Positions 8,803-16,101 are shown, counted from the first letter of the stretch. The stretch is DNA of 64,000 bases from an uncultured Bacteroidales bacterium (GCA_902800925.1 CADCGD010000001.1:83416-147415), one strand, 5' to 3'. Made by a program: numbers and translations. The notes: a model not told the origin generated them from the letters alone.

Positions 8803-9723
8803 TCAAATATTGATGGTATCGCTGACAATAAAGACTGGTCGACCTTTTACTTGGTCGAAGATCTTTCCTATATAGAGACCTAATATGCCCATCATAAAGA
8901 GCAGTAGTCCGCCAACAAACCAAATAGAGAAGATGGTTGATGTGTATCCAACGACTTCGTTGAGCCCGTAGAATTTTGCAAAAATGTTATAGATGGCCAT
9001 CAGGAACGATAAGCCGGACATAATCAAACCTAACGTCACAGACAGATAAAGTGGGCGATTACTGTTTGAGATGATAGAGTTATAGGACAGTTTAAGCAAT
9101 CTGGCCAAATTATATGAGCTTTCTCCCTCTAATCGATGGTCATGCAACACGTCAACAGTGGTCTTCTTGAATCCTAATGTATGAATGAGCTCAACAAACG
9201 AACGCGAATACTCAGGGATGCTGCAATATACCTTTGCTATCTTCTGGCTGTAAATACCGAATTCTGCTATAGCCTTATCTGTCTCAAAACCACTCAGGAA
9301 GTCATACACCTTATGGAAAACTGCAGAGGACAGACGCTTCAGAAAAGTGTCCTCTCGGACAACACGTCGGGCGCTGACAACGTCGTAGCCTACTAATGCT
9401 TTCTCATACATAGCAGGCAAATCTTCTGGTTTGTTTTGTAAATCGCAGTCAATGACTGCAATGTAGTCCCCTTTTGCATAAGTCAATCCTGCTGTGATAG
9501 CATATGGCTGTCCAAAGTTACGGCTTAGATTGATTCCCTTTACTCGTTTGTCATCAGTGCATATCTCTGCTATTTTCTCCCAGGAATTATCAGGTGAACA
9601 GTCATTGACAAGCACAATTTCGTAATCGCTTGTTAACGGACTGACAGCGGCGTGAATGCGTTTCACTAATTCTTCCAGCATTTTCTCGCCTCTATATACG
9701 GGTGAGACTATAGATAATTTCAT
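8803..9723 (-). CDS. DPM1/ArnC-type GT2 polyprenyl-phosphate glycosyltransferase
   Basis: The start is placed at 9723 (MKLSIVSPVYRG) because the longer ATG at 9756 would overlap the -7 promoter box. Of 306 residues, the first 220 are a GT2 domain with VNDCS (39-43), GLTYAKGDYIAVIDCDLQ ending at 96 and a later QPYAITAG. The last 80 residues contain two membrane spans, as in ArnC, GtrB and YfdH. Such enzymes load a sugar onto undecaprenyl phosphate. GtrA, encoded divergently just upstream, is the usual partner that flips this lipid-linked sugar, so the two genes probably work together in side-chain glycosylation of a surface polymer. Confidence 0.85.
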   Translation of the reverse strand: MKLSIVSPVYRGEKMLEELVKRIHAAVSPLTSDYEIVLVNDCSPDNSWEKIAEICTDDKRVKGINLSRNFGQPYAITAGLTYAKGDYIAVIDCDLQNKPEDLPAMYEKALVGYDVVSARRVVREDTFLKRLSSAVFHKVYDFLSGFETDKAIAEFGIYSQKIAKVYCSIPEYSRSFVELIHTLGFKKTTVDVLHDHRLEGESSYNLARLLKLSYNSIISNSNRPLYLSVTLGLIMSGLSFLMAIYNIFAKFYGLNEVVGYTSTIFSIWFVGGLLLFMMGILGLYIGKIFDQVKGRPVFIVSDTINI

Positions 9724-9753
9724 TTTCTCCGAACAACTTAGTCTATTTGCGTG

Positions 9754-9761
9754 CAAAAATA
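9754..9761 (-). promoter_or_regulatory. -7 box for the GT2-aminotransferase-GT87 operon
   Basis: TATTTTTG on the minus strand fits TAnnTTTG, with a start site near 9747, 24 nt before the chosen ATG at 9723. No clear TTG stands 19-20 bp upstream, so this is a partial match. Confidence 0.4.
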
Positions 9762-9803
9762 CAAAAAATCTTTAATATAAAGGCTTATTTAGTGCCTTTT
9801 TTA

Positions 9804-9811
9804 TAATTTTG
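9804..9811 (+). promoter_or_regulatory. -7 box for gtrA
   Basis: TAATTTTG matches TAnnTTTG and lies 23 nt before the gtrA ATG at 9834. The -33 region is not convincing. Confidence 0.4.
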
Positions 9812-9833
9812 CATCGAAATGAAGTAGATTTGT

Positions 9834-10226
9834 ATGAAAATAGACCGTTTGCAGAATGATGAACGTCTTCGTCAGTTCGTTCGTTTTGGTGTCGTCGGAG
9901 TTCTATCGTCGGCAGTTCATTATGCTATCTATTATTTGCTGCTTTTTGTATTAACTGCTTCCATTTCCTATATAATAGGATATCTGGTTAGTTTTGTGGG
10001 CAATTATTTCTTTACCAATTGCTATACTTTCCGAACCAAACCGTCTTGGAAACATTTTGCAGGTTTTGCTGGTAGTCATGCCATCAACTTCGGACTGCAT
10101 GTCGTTCTTTTCAATATTTTCCTTTGGTTGGGAATGCATCAATTGGTGATTCCTGTTTTTGTGATGGGAATTTGTGTTATCGTTCAGTTCACCATTCTCC
10201 GATGGGTATTCACAAAACATGAATAG
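9834..10226 (+). CDS. GtrA family membrane protein
   Basis: This 130-residue protein has four hydrophobic helices and the GtrA pattern: LRQFVRFGVVGVLSSAVHYA at the N-terminus, then YLVSFVGNYFFTNCYTFR between helices 2 and 3. GtrA proteins are thought to flip undecaprenyl-phosphate-linked sugars across the inner membrane. The divergent GT2 gene at 9723 is of the GtrB class that makes such a lipid-linked sugar, so the pairing is meaningful. The length is normal for the family. A perfect bidirectional hairpin follows the stop. Confidence 0.88.
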   Translation: MKIDRLQNDERLRQFVRFGVVGVLSSAVHYAIYYLLLFVLTASISYIIGYLVSFVGNYFFTNCYTFRTKPSWKHFAGFAGSHAINFGLHVVLFNIFLWLGMHQLVIPVFVMGICVIVQFTILRWVFTKHE

Positions 10227-10228
10227 TA

Positions 10229-10265
10229 AAAGATGTCGGTGTGGCTCTCCCGCACCGACATCTTT
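10229..10265. terminator. Bidirectional intrinsic terminator between gtrA and the HIT gene
   Basis: A perfect 13-bp stem (AAAGATGTCGGTG at 10229-10241 with its complement at 10253-10265) encloses an 11-nt loop. T-rich flanks on both strands suit termination of both convergent genes. Confidence 0.8.
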
Positions 10266-10267
10266 CT

Positions 10268-10660
10268 TTATGCAAACTCTTTTTGTATCTTGGCTGCTAT
10301 TTTCTTGAACTCTTCCTCGGTGAGCTTCAGCTTCTCCTTGCGGAAGTCTGCGTCGGCCTCGCTCTGCATGGGGATGAGGTGGATGTGTGCATGGGCAACC
10401 TCCAAGCCTAATACTACTTGGGCAACCTTCTTGCAGGGGAAAGCCTGCTTGATGGCCTTGGCCACGCGCTTGGCAAACTGCTGATAGCGGGCCAGCTCGT
10501 CGTCCTCCATGTCGAAGAAGTAGTCTACCTCTCTGCGAGGAATAACCAGTGTGTGTCCTTTTACCAGTGGGTTGATATCGAGGAAAGCATAGAACTCCTC
10601 GTTCTCTGCAACCTTATAGCTGGGAATCTCACCAGCGGCAATCTTACTGAAAATGTCCAT
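10268..10660 (-). CDS. HIT family protein
   Basis: This 130-residue protein carries the histidine triad HAHIHLIP at 90-97 and the typical N-terminus DIFSKIAAGEIPSYKV. HIT proteins of this bacterial group (HinT-like) hydrolyse nucleoside phosphoramidates or related adenylates in the cytoplasm. It follows greA with a 45-nt spacer containing tandem ATCGAAA-type repeats and is probably its operon partner, a common Bacteroidetes arrangement. The length is normal. Confidence 0.9.
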   Translation of the reverse strand: MDIFSKIAAGEIPSYKVAENEEFYAFLDINPLVKGHTLVIPRREVDYFFDMEDDELARYQQFAKRVAKAIKQAFPCKKVAQVVLGLEVAHAHIHLIPMQSEADADFRKEKLKLTEEEFKKIAAKIQKEFA

Positions 10661-10667
10661 AGTTGTC

Positions 10668-10702
10668 GGTGTTTCGATATTTCGATGTTTCGATACTTCG
10701 AG
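10668..10702. repeat. Low-complexity tandem repeat in the greA-HIT spacer
   Basis: Read on the minus strand, the spacer after the greA stop consists of ATCGAAAC/ATCGAAAT units. The 13-mer CATCGAAATATCG recurs in the coaE-DUF5606 spacer near 60700. Confidence 0.7.
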
Positions 10703-10705
10703 TGC

Positions 10706-11173
10706 TTACGCTATCGAGATATTCTCAATGCGCAGCTTGATGGTGCCACGTGGAATCTGAATCTCAACCTCGTCGCCTACCTTCTTACCCAGCAGTCCCT
10801 GGGCAATTGGAGTCTTGATAGAAATCTTGCCGGCACGCAGGTCGGCCTCGTTCTCGCTGACGATGGTGTACGACATCTTGGCGTTGGTGGTCAGATTGGT
10901 CATCTCCACCTTGGTCAGTATCTGTACGCTGTCAGTGCTCAGACGTGAGGTGTCAACCACCTTGGCCTCGGCAATGGTAGCCTTCAGCTTGTTGATCTTA
11001 TCCTCCAAATGAGCCTGTGCCTCCTTGGCGGCATCGTACTCGCTGTTCTCACTCAGGTCGCCCTTCTCTCTTGCCTCGGCAATGGCTGCTGAGGCCTTCG
11101 GACGTTCTACCGCTTCCAGGCGGTGCAGTTCGGCTATAAGCTTGTCATAGCCTTCTTGTGACATGTATGCCAT
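10706..11173 (-). CDS. greA: Transcription elongation factor GreA
   Basis: This 155-residue protein matches GreA throughout. The N-terminal coiled coil carries the acidic tip region REKGDLSENSEYDAAKE (about 35-51), which reaches through the RNA polymerase secondary channel to stimulate cleavage of backtracked transcripts. The C-terminal FKBP-like half includes SYTIVSENEADLRAGKIS and ends GTIKLRIENISIA. A strong promoter lies at 11291-11321, giving a leader of about 110 nt that contains a 24-nt tandem repeat and an ATTTACTATTTAC tract. The HIT gene follows in the same orientation. Confidence 0.97.
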   Translation of the reverse strand: MAYMSQEGYDKLIAELHRLEAVERPKASAAIAEAREKGDLSENSEYDAAKEAQAHLEDKINKLKATIAEAKVVDTSRLSTDSVQILTKVEMTNLTTNAKMSYTIVSENEADLRAGKISIKTPIAQGLLGKKVGDEVEIQIPRGTIKLRIENISIA

Positions 11174-11180
11174 AATTTTC

Positions 11181-11207
11181 GATTTAACTATTTACTATTT
11201 ACAATTT
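11181..11207. repeat. ATTTACTATTTAC tract in the greA leader
   Basis: The minus strand reads TTGTAAATAGTAAATAG, nearly the same as the tract at 55303-55336 inside the RNase R gene. It lies just before the greA start. Confidence 0.65.
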
Positions 11208-11231
11208 TAGTTTGATAATGCATAAAAGAAA

Positions 11232-11279
11232 GAATCCCGACTCTTAGCTATGTCGGAATCCCTGTTCTCAGCTATGTAT
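11232..11279. repeat. 24-nt tandem direct repeat in the greA leader
   Basis: Two adjacent 24-nt units (11232-11255 and 11256-11279) both start GAATCCC and share AGCTATGT; 18 of 24 positions agree. The first also contains CCGAC...GTCGG, able to form a small hairpin. The region lies in the untranslated leader of greA. Confidence 0.6.
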
Positions 11280-11290
11280 GTTATCGCCTG

Positions 11291-11321
11291 CAAAGATAGC
11301 AAATTATTCTTAACTGACCAA
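11291..11321 (-). promoter_or_regulatory. Promoter of greA
   Basis: Minus strand: TTG (11321-11319), 20 bp spacer, TATCTTTG (11298-11291). This is a full match to the Bacteroidetes consensus. Confidence 0.75.
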
Positions 11322-11402
11322 ATTTTCGATTAAATATTTTTCAATTCACTTGATTTATGTCAAGAAAGTGTAGCCGTTACACTGTTTTCCTACCCATTTT
11401 TC

Positions 11403-11432
11403 TTGCATATTATAAAATATGTAGTATCTTTG
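11403..11432 (+). promoter_or_regulatory. Strong consensus promoter
   Basis: TTG at 11403-11405, a 19-bp spacer and TATCTTTG at 11425-11432 match the consensus exactly. The start site would be near 11439. An intrinsic terminator follows only about 40 nt later, before the decayed lipoprotein gene. Confidence 0.75.
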
Positions 11433-11476
11433 CATCGTGTTTTTCATAGTATTAGATTTAAGGTTAACAAAGGTTA

Positions 11477-11503
11477 GGGACTCAGCGGAGTCCCATTTTT
11501 TTT
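11477..11503 (+). terminator. Intrinsic terminator or attenuator
   Basis: A 7-bp GGGACTC/GAGTCCC stem with a four-base AGCG loop is followed by an A and eight T. It lies between the promoter at 11403-11432 and the start at 11518, so it either ends a short RNA of about 60 nt or attenuates the downstream gene. Confidence 0.75.
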
Positions 11504-11733
11504 AGACAAGGACAATCATGCATGGATATATAGCAAGTATAGTGGCCGTCGTTGCATTTGTTGTGCTCACGGCTTGTAGCGGGAAGGGGAGCGATGCCCA
11601 AGGCAACGTTCCCGATAAGATGGTGCGTACCCATGGCGACAGTCTTGCACTTGCTGCTCGATTTACTGGCGACTTCCAGCATTTCCTGGCCGTCACCGAC
11701 AGTCAGGCGCGCTGCCATGCTCTAGCTCCCATT

Positions 11734-11760
11734 CGCAAGCATGTCTTGCGATTTTTTTTT
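11734..11760 (+). terminator. Intrinsic terminator
   Basis: A CGCAAG/CTTGCG stem with a five-base loop is followed by nine T (11752-11760). It lies inside the open frame of the decayed lipoprotein gene. Confidence 0.75.
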
Positions 11761-11788
11761 GCTATATTGAAAAAAATATCTACCTTTG
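11759..11788 (+). promoter_or_regulatory. Promoter of the HD hydrolase gene
   Basis: TTG at 11759-11761, exactly 19 bp, then TACCTTTG at 11781-11788. The -33 element overlaps the T-tract of the preceding terminator. The start site lies about 22 nt before the ATG. Confidence 0.75.
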
Positions 11789-11816
11789 TGGGCAGAATTC
11801 TTGAATAGATAGAGCA

Positions 11817-12431
11817 ATGATGACAAAGAAAGAGTTTGAACAGAGCCTCAGTGAACATGCTGCAACCATTGAAGAGATACGTCAGACGGCATGGGACCTG
11901 CATCGCAGTGTGGGACAGACCTATGGCGATACGCTGCCCTATGGCCATCATCTGGACATGGTGGCCGACGCCATCCGACGCTTTGGCCACCTTGTGGCAG
12001 TCGAGGAAGGCGATGTGCTTCCCCTCATGTTTGGTGGCTATTACCACGACAGCATCGAAGACGCTCGCCAGACCTATAACGACGTGATGAAGGCTGCGCG
12101 CCGCTGGCTGACTGACGAGCAGGCACTGGTGGCTACAGAGATTGTCTATGCGTTGACCAACGACAAGGGGCGTACCCGTGAGGAAAGGGCTGGCGAGCGC
12201 TACTATGCGGGCATCCGCGAGACTCCCTTTGCTCCTTTTGTCAAGCTGTGCGACCGCTTTGCCAACGTTGCTCACTCTTGTCAAAGCGGTGATGCCCGCA
12301 ATCAGCGCATGAAGGGAATCTACAGCCACGAGATGCCCCACTTCCTCAGCAGCATCGTCCCCCAAAGCGACGATCCCCGTCGTCAGGTCCCGCAAGTTGT
12401 TGTCGACGAGATGATGCAATTCTTACTATGA
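11817..12431 (+). CDS. HD-domain hydrolase, possibly (p)ppGpp hydrolase-like
   Basis: This 204-residue cytoplasmic protein has HD-superfamily metal ligands: H44 and H45 in YGHHLDMV, His77-Asp78 in YYHDSIED, and a late Asp146 in KLCDRFANV. The order H...HD...D and the YHDSIED/KLCDR spacing resemble RelA/SpoT hydrolase domains and small alarmone hydrolases, but a general HD phosphohydrolase is equally possible. A second ATG at 11820 could also serve as the start. The gene stands alone behind its own promoter and is followed by a large hairpin at 12457-12512. Confidence 0.7.
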   Translation: MMTKKEFEQSLSEHAATIEEIRQTAWDLHRSVGQTYGDTLPYGHHLDMVADAIRRFGHLVAVEEGDVLPLMFGGYYHDSIEDARQTYNDVMKAARRWLTDEQALVATEIVYALTNDKGRTREERAGERYYAGIRETPFAPFVKLCDRFANVAHSCQSGDARNQRMKGIYSHEMPHFLSSIVPQSDDPRRQVPQVVVDEMMQFLL

Positions 12432-12456
12432 ATATTTGCGAGATTTAATGAAAAAT

Positions 12457-12512
12457 AAGGTTCACGTTCACGCGTAATGTGTTGTGGCAGTGCGCGTTAG
12501 GCGTGAACCTTG
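12457..12512 (+). repeat. Hairpin element copy A
   Basis: A 56-nt two-stem element: outer stem AAGGTTCACG with its complement at 12502-12511, inner stem ACGCG/CGCGT, and a loop containing TGTTGTGGCA. An inverted copy lies at 12797-12852 with 48 of 56 positions identical. Two stem pairs have changed on both sides so that pairing is kept. It sits just 3' of the HD hydrolase gene and may act as its terminator or 3' UTR structure. Confidence 0.85.
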
Positions 12513-12586
12513 TTTCTGAATGTCAATATACTAAAAAAAAGTGGTATTCCCAATTATTTCCGAGGGATTTTGTCACCAATTCTAGG

Positions 12587-12790
12587 CTGTTTTGGGGAGT
12601 GTTTTACTCCCGAAACAAGTTGTTTTAGGCTTAAAACAAACTGTTTCAGGCCTGAAATAAAGTGTTTCACTAATAAAACAACAGCTGGACTAACTTGTTA
12701 GAGGTGGAGAAAAATAAGTCGCCTGACGTTAGGACAAGTCAAACTGACGCGGAAACAAGTTAAGGTGACGCGAGGGCAATTTGCTGGACA
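12587..12790. repeat. 21-nt periodic tandem arrays between the hairpin pair
   Basis: Array 1 (12599-12681) has four units of 20 or 21 nt, each a small palindrome starting TGTTT and ending near AAACAA. One of them contains the perfect palindrome TTTCAGGCCTGAAA. Array 2 (12692-12777) has units starting AAGT with a central TGACG, again mostly 21 nt. In one plus frame array 1 reads as heptapeptides of the form CFTPETS, CFRLKTN, CFRPEIK, CFTNKTT. I see no gene signal, so I class it as repeat DNA. Confidence 0.7.
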
Positions 12791-12796
12791 AAAAAC

Positions 12797-12852
12797 AAGG
12801 TTCACACTTAACACGCTATGCCACAACATATTACGTGTGAATGTGAACCTTG
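12797..12852 (-). repeat. Hairpin element copy B, inverted
   Basis: This is the inverted homologue of copy A. With flanks it forms a 16-bp stem (12791-12806 with 12842-12857). On the minus strand it is followed by a T-run, so it probably terminates the GH2 gene that ends at 12888. Confidence 0.85.
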
Positions 12853-12887
12853 TTTTTCTTGTATTTTTAATAAGTATGTTTAGTATA

Positions 12888-15800
12888 TTACTTTACCTCT
12901 TCATTAAATGCCAGTTCGATGATGCTGAGCGTGTTGCTCTTCGAGGCCTTGGTGGAGACGTTCTTCTTGGCGGCCAGCTCGGTCATGGAGCCAAAGGCCT
13001 CCTTGACGGTAGCCGGACCAATCATGCGAATCTCGTAGCAGTCGGTCTTCACGGGTTTGGCAATGTCGATATAGCAGTCGCCCAGCGTCTTGTCGGTATA
13101 GCCTTCCCAGACGAGTTGGCCGTCGGCATAGACCTGTAGGGGATAGCTGGTGCGACGGAAACCGTCCATGCGCAGGGCAATGCGCTTGATGGCGGCAGGA
13201 CGTTCGAGCGTCACCTTCACCCAGCTGTTCTCCAGTGTGCCGTCGCTCTTCCAAACGGAACCGTTGGCCTCGTTGTCGTCGAACATGAGGTGTGCCTGCT
13301 CCTTGTTGACAGGAACCTCGACATCCTTCACGGTAATGGTCTGGTAGTGCTGACGATAGGATGGGGTAGCAGGTGTCTCGCCACGCTCCAGATAGGCGGG
13401 CAATGCCTTGGCCCAGTCGGCCTCGGCGGCCTTGCCGGAAGCATCGACATAGAAACCGTTCTTCTGCGGACAAGCCACCGTGGTAGCGGTGAGCGTAGCG
13501 TCTTTATATCCCTTGGCTTTGGCGGTCAGCGTGACGTTGCCGGCATGGGTCGTTGAGCGCACCATGACACGGATAACACCCGCCTCGAGCATCAACTCCT
13601 TGGAGAGCACGCCATTGGTGTCTTGGCTGTGACCGCCCTCAGCCGTTATCTCACCCTCGGTAGCAGGCTTGGCAGCAGCATTCAGCGCCTTCTCCTCGTC
13701 GCTGACCACGCCACTGACGCCACCCAGGTATTCGCCATGGCCCTTCACAGAGAAGGAAACCATGTCGTGAGCCAGCGGATAGCGACGGCCATTCTTGTCG
13801 ACAGCCTCAATCTCGGCAATGCGCAGGTCGCTGCCATCGGCACGGAATGTGGCAGGAGCCTCCACCCAGTGCATCTTCAGCGCCACGGGTTGGCCAATAG
13901 TCTGAATAGCGTGGCGGCTGGTCTCACGACCGTTGGTCTTGGCGACAGCTTCCAGCGTGCCAGCCTGCCACTTCACGTCCTTGAAGGTGAAGAGGAAGGT
14001 ATTACTACGCTTGCCCTTGCCCAGCGACTGGCCATTGAGGAAGAGCTCCACCTCGTCGCCCGTAGAGGCCACATAGACAGGCTTCACCACGGGTTTACCG
14101 TCCTTGTCACCGTTCTCGTAGTTCCAGTGCCCGATGATATAGGTATGCTCCTTCTCGGTATCCACCCATCCGTCCCAGATGGTCTGGTGGACGAACCACG
14201 AGTCCTTGGCAATGCGCATGGCATCGACATCGCCGCTGGTGCGGTAGTTCTTCTCACCACGGGCATGGGTGTTGGAGTCAGAGAAGATAATCTTTGCGCC
14301 ACCGCTGTTGACACGCTTGCCCTGACCGGGACGTGCCAGCCAGTACTCGTTCCAGCGGACGATATTCTCTACGGCCAGTCCGTCCTGGTTGTGGTTGTAG
14401 GCCACAGCACGGTCGCCACGATAGAGTGGACCCTCACCCTCCATGTGGTAGGGGTACGACCACTGGTCCCAATAGCGGCGGATGCCCTCGTCGCGGTTGT
14501 ATTCCATCATGAACATCGGTTTGCCTGCCGACTTGTTGACATACAGCATCTCGCCACCATACTCAGCCACCTTCGAGTCGAGCATGTTGCGTGAACCGAT
14601 GGCACGGCCGCCGTGAGGGTCGTACTGGTCGCGGATGACCTTCATCTCGGCCATGTGCTCTTCAGAGATCTGGTTGTTGCCACACTCGTAGAAGATGATG
14701 GATGGGTTGTTGCGGTTATAGATGATGGCATCGCGCATCACCTCCTTGCGCTGTTCCCAGCGACGGTCGTTGACATCCTTCTCAGCATCGCCGGCAGGCA
14801 TGGCCTGGATGAGTCCCAGGCGGTCGAACGACTCAATGTCCTGCTTCATCGGGGTGACGTGCATCCAGCGGAAGAGGTTACCGTTGCACTCCAGCACCAG
14901 ACGGTTAGAGTAGTCGCTCATCCACGCAGGAACAGAGATACCCACGGCAGGCCACTCGTTGGTAGAGCGCTGAGCAAAGCCCTTCAGCTGCAGCGTGCGG
15001 TCGTTCAGGCGGAACTCGCCGTCCTTGAACTCCGTCTTGCGGAAACCGGTGCGGGTGGTGGCAACGTCAACGGGTGAACCGTTGACCACGAGGGTGGTCT
15101 TCACCGTATACAGATAGCCATAGCCCCACGACCAGAAGTGCAGTCCACCGACCTTCTTCGAGGCACGGAGTATTGCTTTCTGTCCAGGCTCCACGCTGAC
15201 TGCGGGAGCACTGAACGAAGCAACCTCTTTACCTTCTTGATCACACACTAATACCTTATATTCAATATGCTGTGTCTTGGTGGACTCGTTCATCACCTCC
15301 GACTCGGCATTGATGACTGCCGAACGGCCCTGGATGTCGTGCTGGGTGGCATAGACGTAGACACCCGTAGTTCTGAGATTGCTGTACAGGGGCAGTGTCT
15401 GATAGACGTCGTCCATGACGTGCAGCCACACGTTCTTGTTGATGCCGCCATAGTTGCAGAAGAAGTTCTTGTCGTTCCACTGGAAGCCACTGCGCACCTG
15501 CTTCTGCGTTGCCTCGTCCCACTTGCCGACATGCTCCTTGTAGCGCCAGTTGTTGTCGATATACACGGCCAGGATGTTCTCGCCATCCTTTTTTATATAA
15601 GGTGTCAGGTCGAAGCCGAAGGCCATGACGCCATTCTCGCCCCATCCTAACTCTTTACCATTCAAAAACACGTGGGCACCGAAGCGCACACCTTCGAACT
15701 CGATGAAGAACTTCTTGCCCTTCTTCAGTTCGGCAGGCAGCGTGAAATGCTTGCGATACCATGCAACTGTGTCAGCCAACTGGGCAATATGCTTGCCATA

Positions 15801-15992
15801 GGCTTCCTGTTGGTTAAACGACCAAGGAAGGGTGACGGTCTGCCATTGAGAGTCGTCACACTTCATGCCGCTGGCCTGTGGGTTCTCGCCCATCTGCACC
15901 TTCCAGTTGGCATTAAAATTAAACCGTTCGCCAGCCCACGCTTGGGTGACGAACAGTAAAACAATAATTACTAACCAATTTTTTTCTGTCAT
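12888..15992 (-). CDS. GH2 glycoside hydrolase with Asn at the acid/base position
   Basis: Starting at 15992 gives a clear signal peptide (MTEKNWLVIIVLLFVTQAWA) and 1034 residues; a longer frame would run over the promoter at 16034. The order is sugar-binding jelly roll (to about 200), Ig-like domain, TIM barrel (about 330-600), then C-terminal beta domains ending in a discoidin-like segment. It most resembles beta-galactosidase-type GH2 proteins of pectin loci. The nucleophile seems present (E497 in MMEYNRDEG). The GNE motif that holds the acid/base is GNN at 438-440, so the catalytic Glu is missing at that site. It is monocistronic with its own promoter and probably periplasmic. Confidence 0.85.
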   Translation of the reverse strand: MTEKNWLVIIVLLFVTQAWAGERFNFNANWKVQMGENPQASGMKCDDSQWQTVTLPWSFNQQEAYGKHIAQLADTVAWYRKHFTLPAELKKGKKFFIEFEGVRFGAHVFLNGKELGWGENGVMAFGFDLTPYIKKDGENILAVYIDNNWRYKEHVGKWDEATQKQVRSGFQWNDKNFFCNYGGINKNVWLHVMDDVYQTLPLYSNLRTTGVYVYATQHDIQGRSAVINAESEVMNESTKTQHIEYKVLVCDQEGKEVASFSAPAVSVEPGQKAILRASKKVGGLHFWSWGYGYLYTVKTTLVVNGSPVDVATTRTGFRKTEFKDGEFRLNDRTLQLKGFAQRSTNEWPAVGISVPAWMSDYSNRLVLECNGNLFRWMHVTPMKQDIESFDRLGLIQAMPAGDAEKDVNDRRWEQRKEVMRDAIIYNRNNPSIIFYECGNNQISEEHMAEMKVIRDQYDPHGGRAIGSRNMLDSKVAEYGGEMLYVNKSAGKPMFMMEYNRDEGIRRYWDQWSYPYHMEGEGPLYRGDRAVAYNHNQDGLAVENIVRWNEYWLARPGQGKRVNSGGAKIIFSDSNTHARGEKNYRTSGDVDAMRIAKDSWFVHQTIWDGWVDTEKEHTYIIGHWNYENGDKDGKPVVKPVYVASTGDEVELFLNGQSLGKGKRSNTFLFTFKDVKWQAGTLEAVAKTNGRETSRHAIQTIGQPVALKMHWVEAPATFRADGSDLRIAEIEAVDKNGRRYPLAHDMVSFSVKGHGEYLGGVSGVVSDEEKALNAAAKPATEGEITAEGGHSQDTNGVLSKELMLEAGVIRVMVRSTTHAGNVTLTAKAKGYKDATLTATTVACPQKNGFYVDASGKAAEADWAKALPAYLERGETPATPSYRQHYQTITVKDVEVPVNKEQAHLMFDDNEANGSVWKSDGTLENSWVKVTLERPAAIKRIALRMDGFRRTSYPLQVYADGQLVWEGYTDKTLGDCYIDIAKPVKTDCYEIRMIGPATVKEAFGSMTELAAKKNVSTKASKSNTLSIIELAFNEEVK

Positions 15993-16013
15993 GTGTGAAG
16001 AATTATTTTTGTA

Positions 16014-16062
16014 AGTAGTTCGTTTTGTTGTTGCAAAAGTACTTCTTTCTTTCGCTACGCAA
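16014..16062 (-). promoter_or_regulatory. Promoter and shared leader motif of the GH2 gene
   Basis: Minus strand: TTG (16062-16060), 18 bp, TACTTTTG (16041-16034). The leader motif AAACGAACTACT follows at 16025-16014. The same motif follows the promoters of the AKR, PL11, truncated PL11 and rhamnulokinase genes. Confidence 0.7.
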
Positions 16063-16101
16063 CAGGAATAATTGTTCATTTTCTATTAAATTCGTACGTT
16101 T

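Larger units (their letters stand above)
11518..11808 (+). pseudogene. Decayed lipoprotein gene (signal peptide plus short remnant)
   Basis: The frame begins with a good lipoprotein signal, MHGYIASIVAVVAFVVLTACSG, with the lipobox LTAC and Cys20. About 40 further residues look protein-like (to FQHFLAVTDSQA). After that the frame runs through an intrinsic terminator at 11734-11760 and the promoter of the next gene at 11759-11788, which a real coding end would not do. A TAG at 11723-11725 in the +1 frame suggests the original gene ended or was broken about here. I read it as the 5' remnant of a lipoprotein gene; a very short lipoprotein ending by frameshift is an alternative. Confidence 0.5.

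Noticed and set aside
8786-8923. N-terminal extension of the aminotransferase
   Set aside because: It would overlap the end of the upstream GT2 gene, and the WecE-like N-terminus begins at MIPFNKP.
12510-12701. 63-codon frame with CFxxxTx heptapeptides
   Set aside because: Reported as a finding but not as a gene: no promoter, no start context, no known homologue in memory, and the period follows from the DNA repeats.
13623-14594. Long open frame (323 codons) on the plus strand opposite the GH2 gene
   Set aside because: The minus-strand GH2 frame has clear domain motifs over the same bases; this is a shadow frame of GC-rich codons with no signal or motif.
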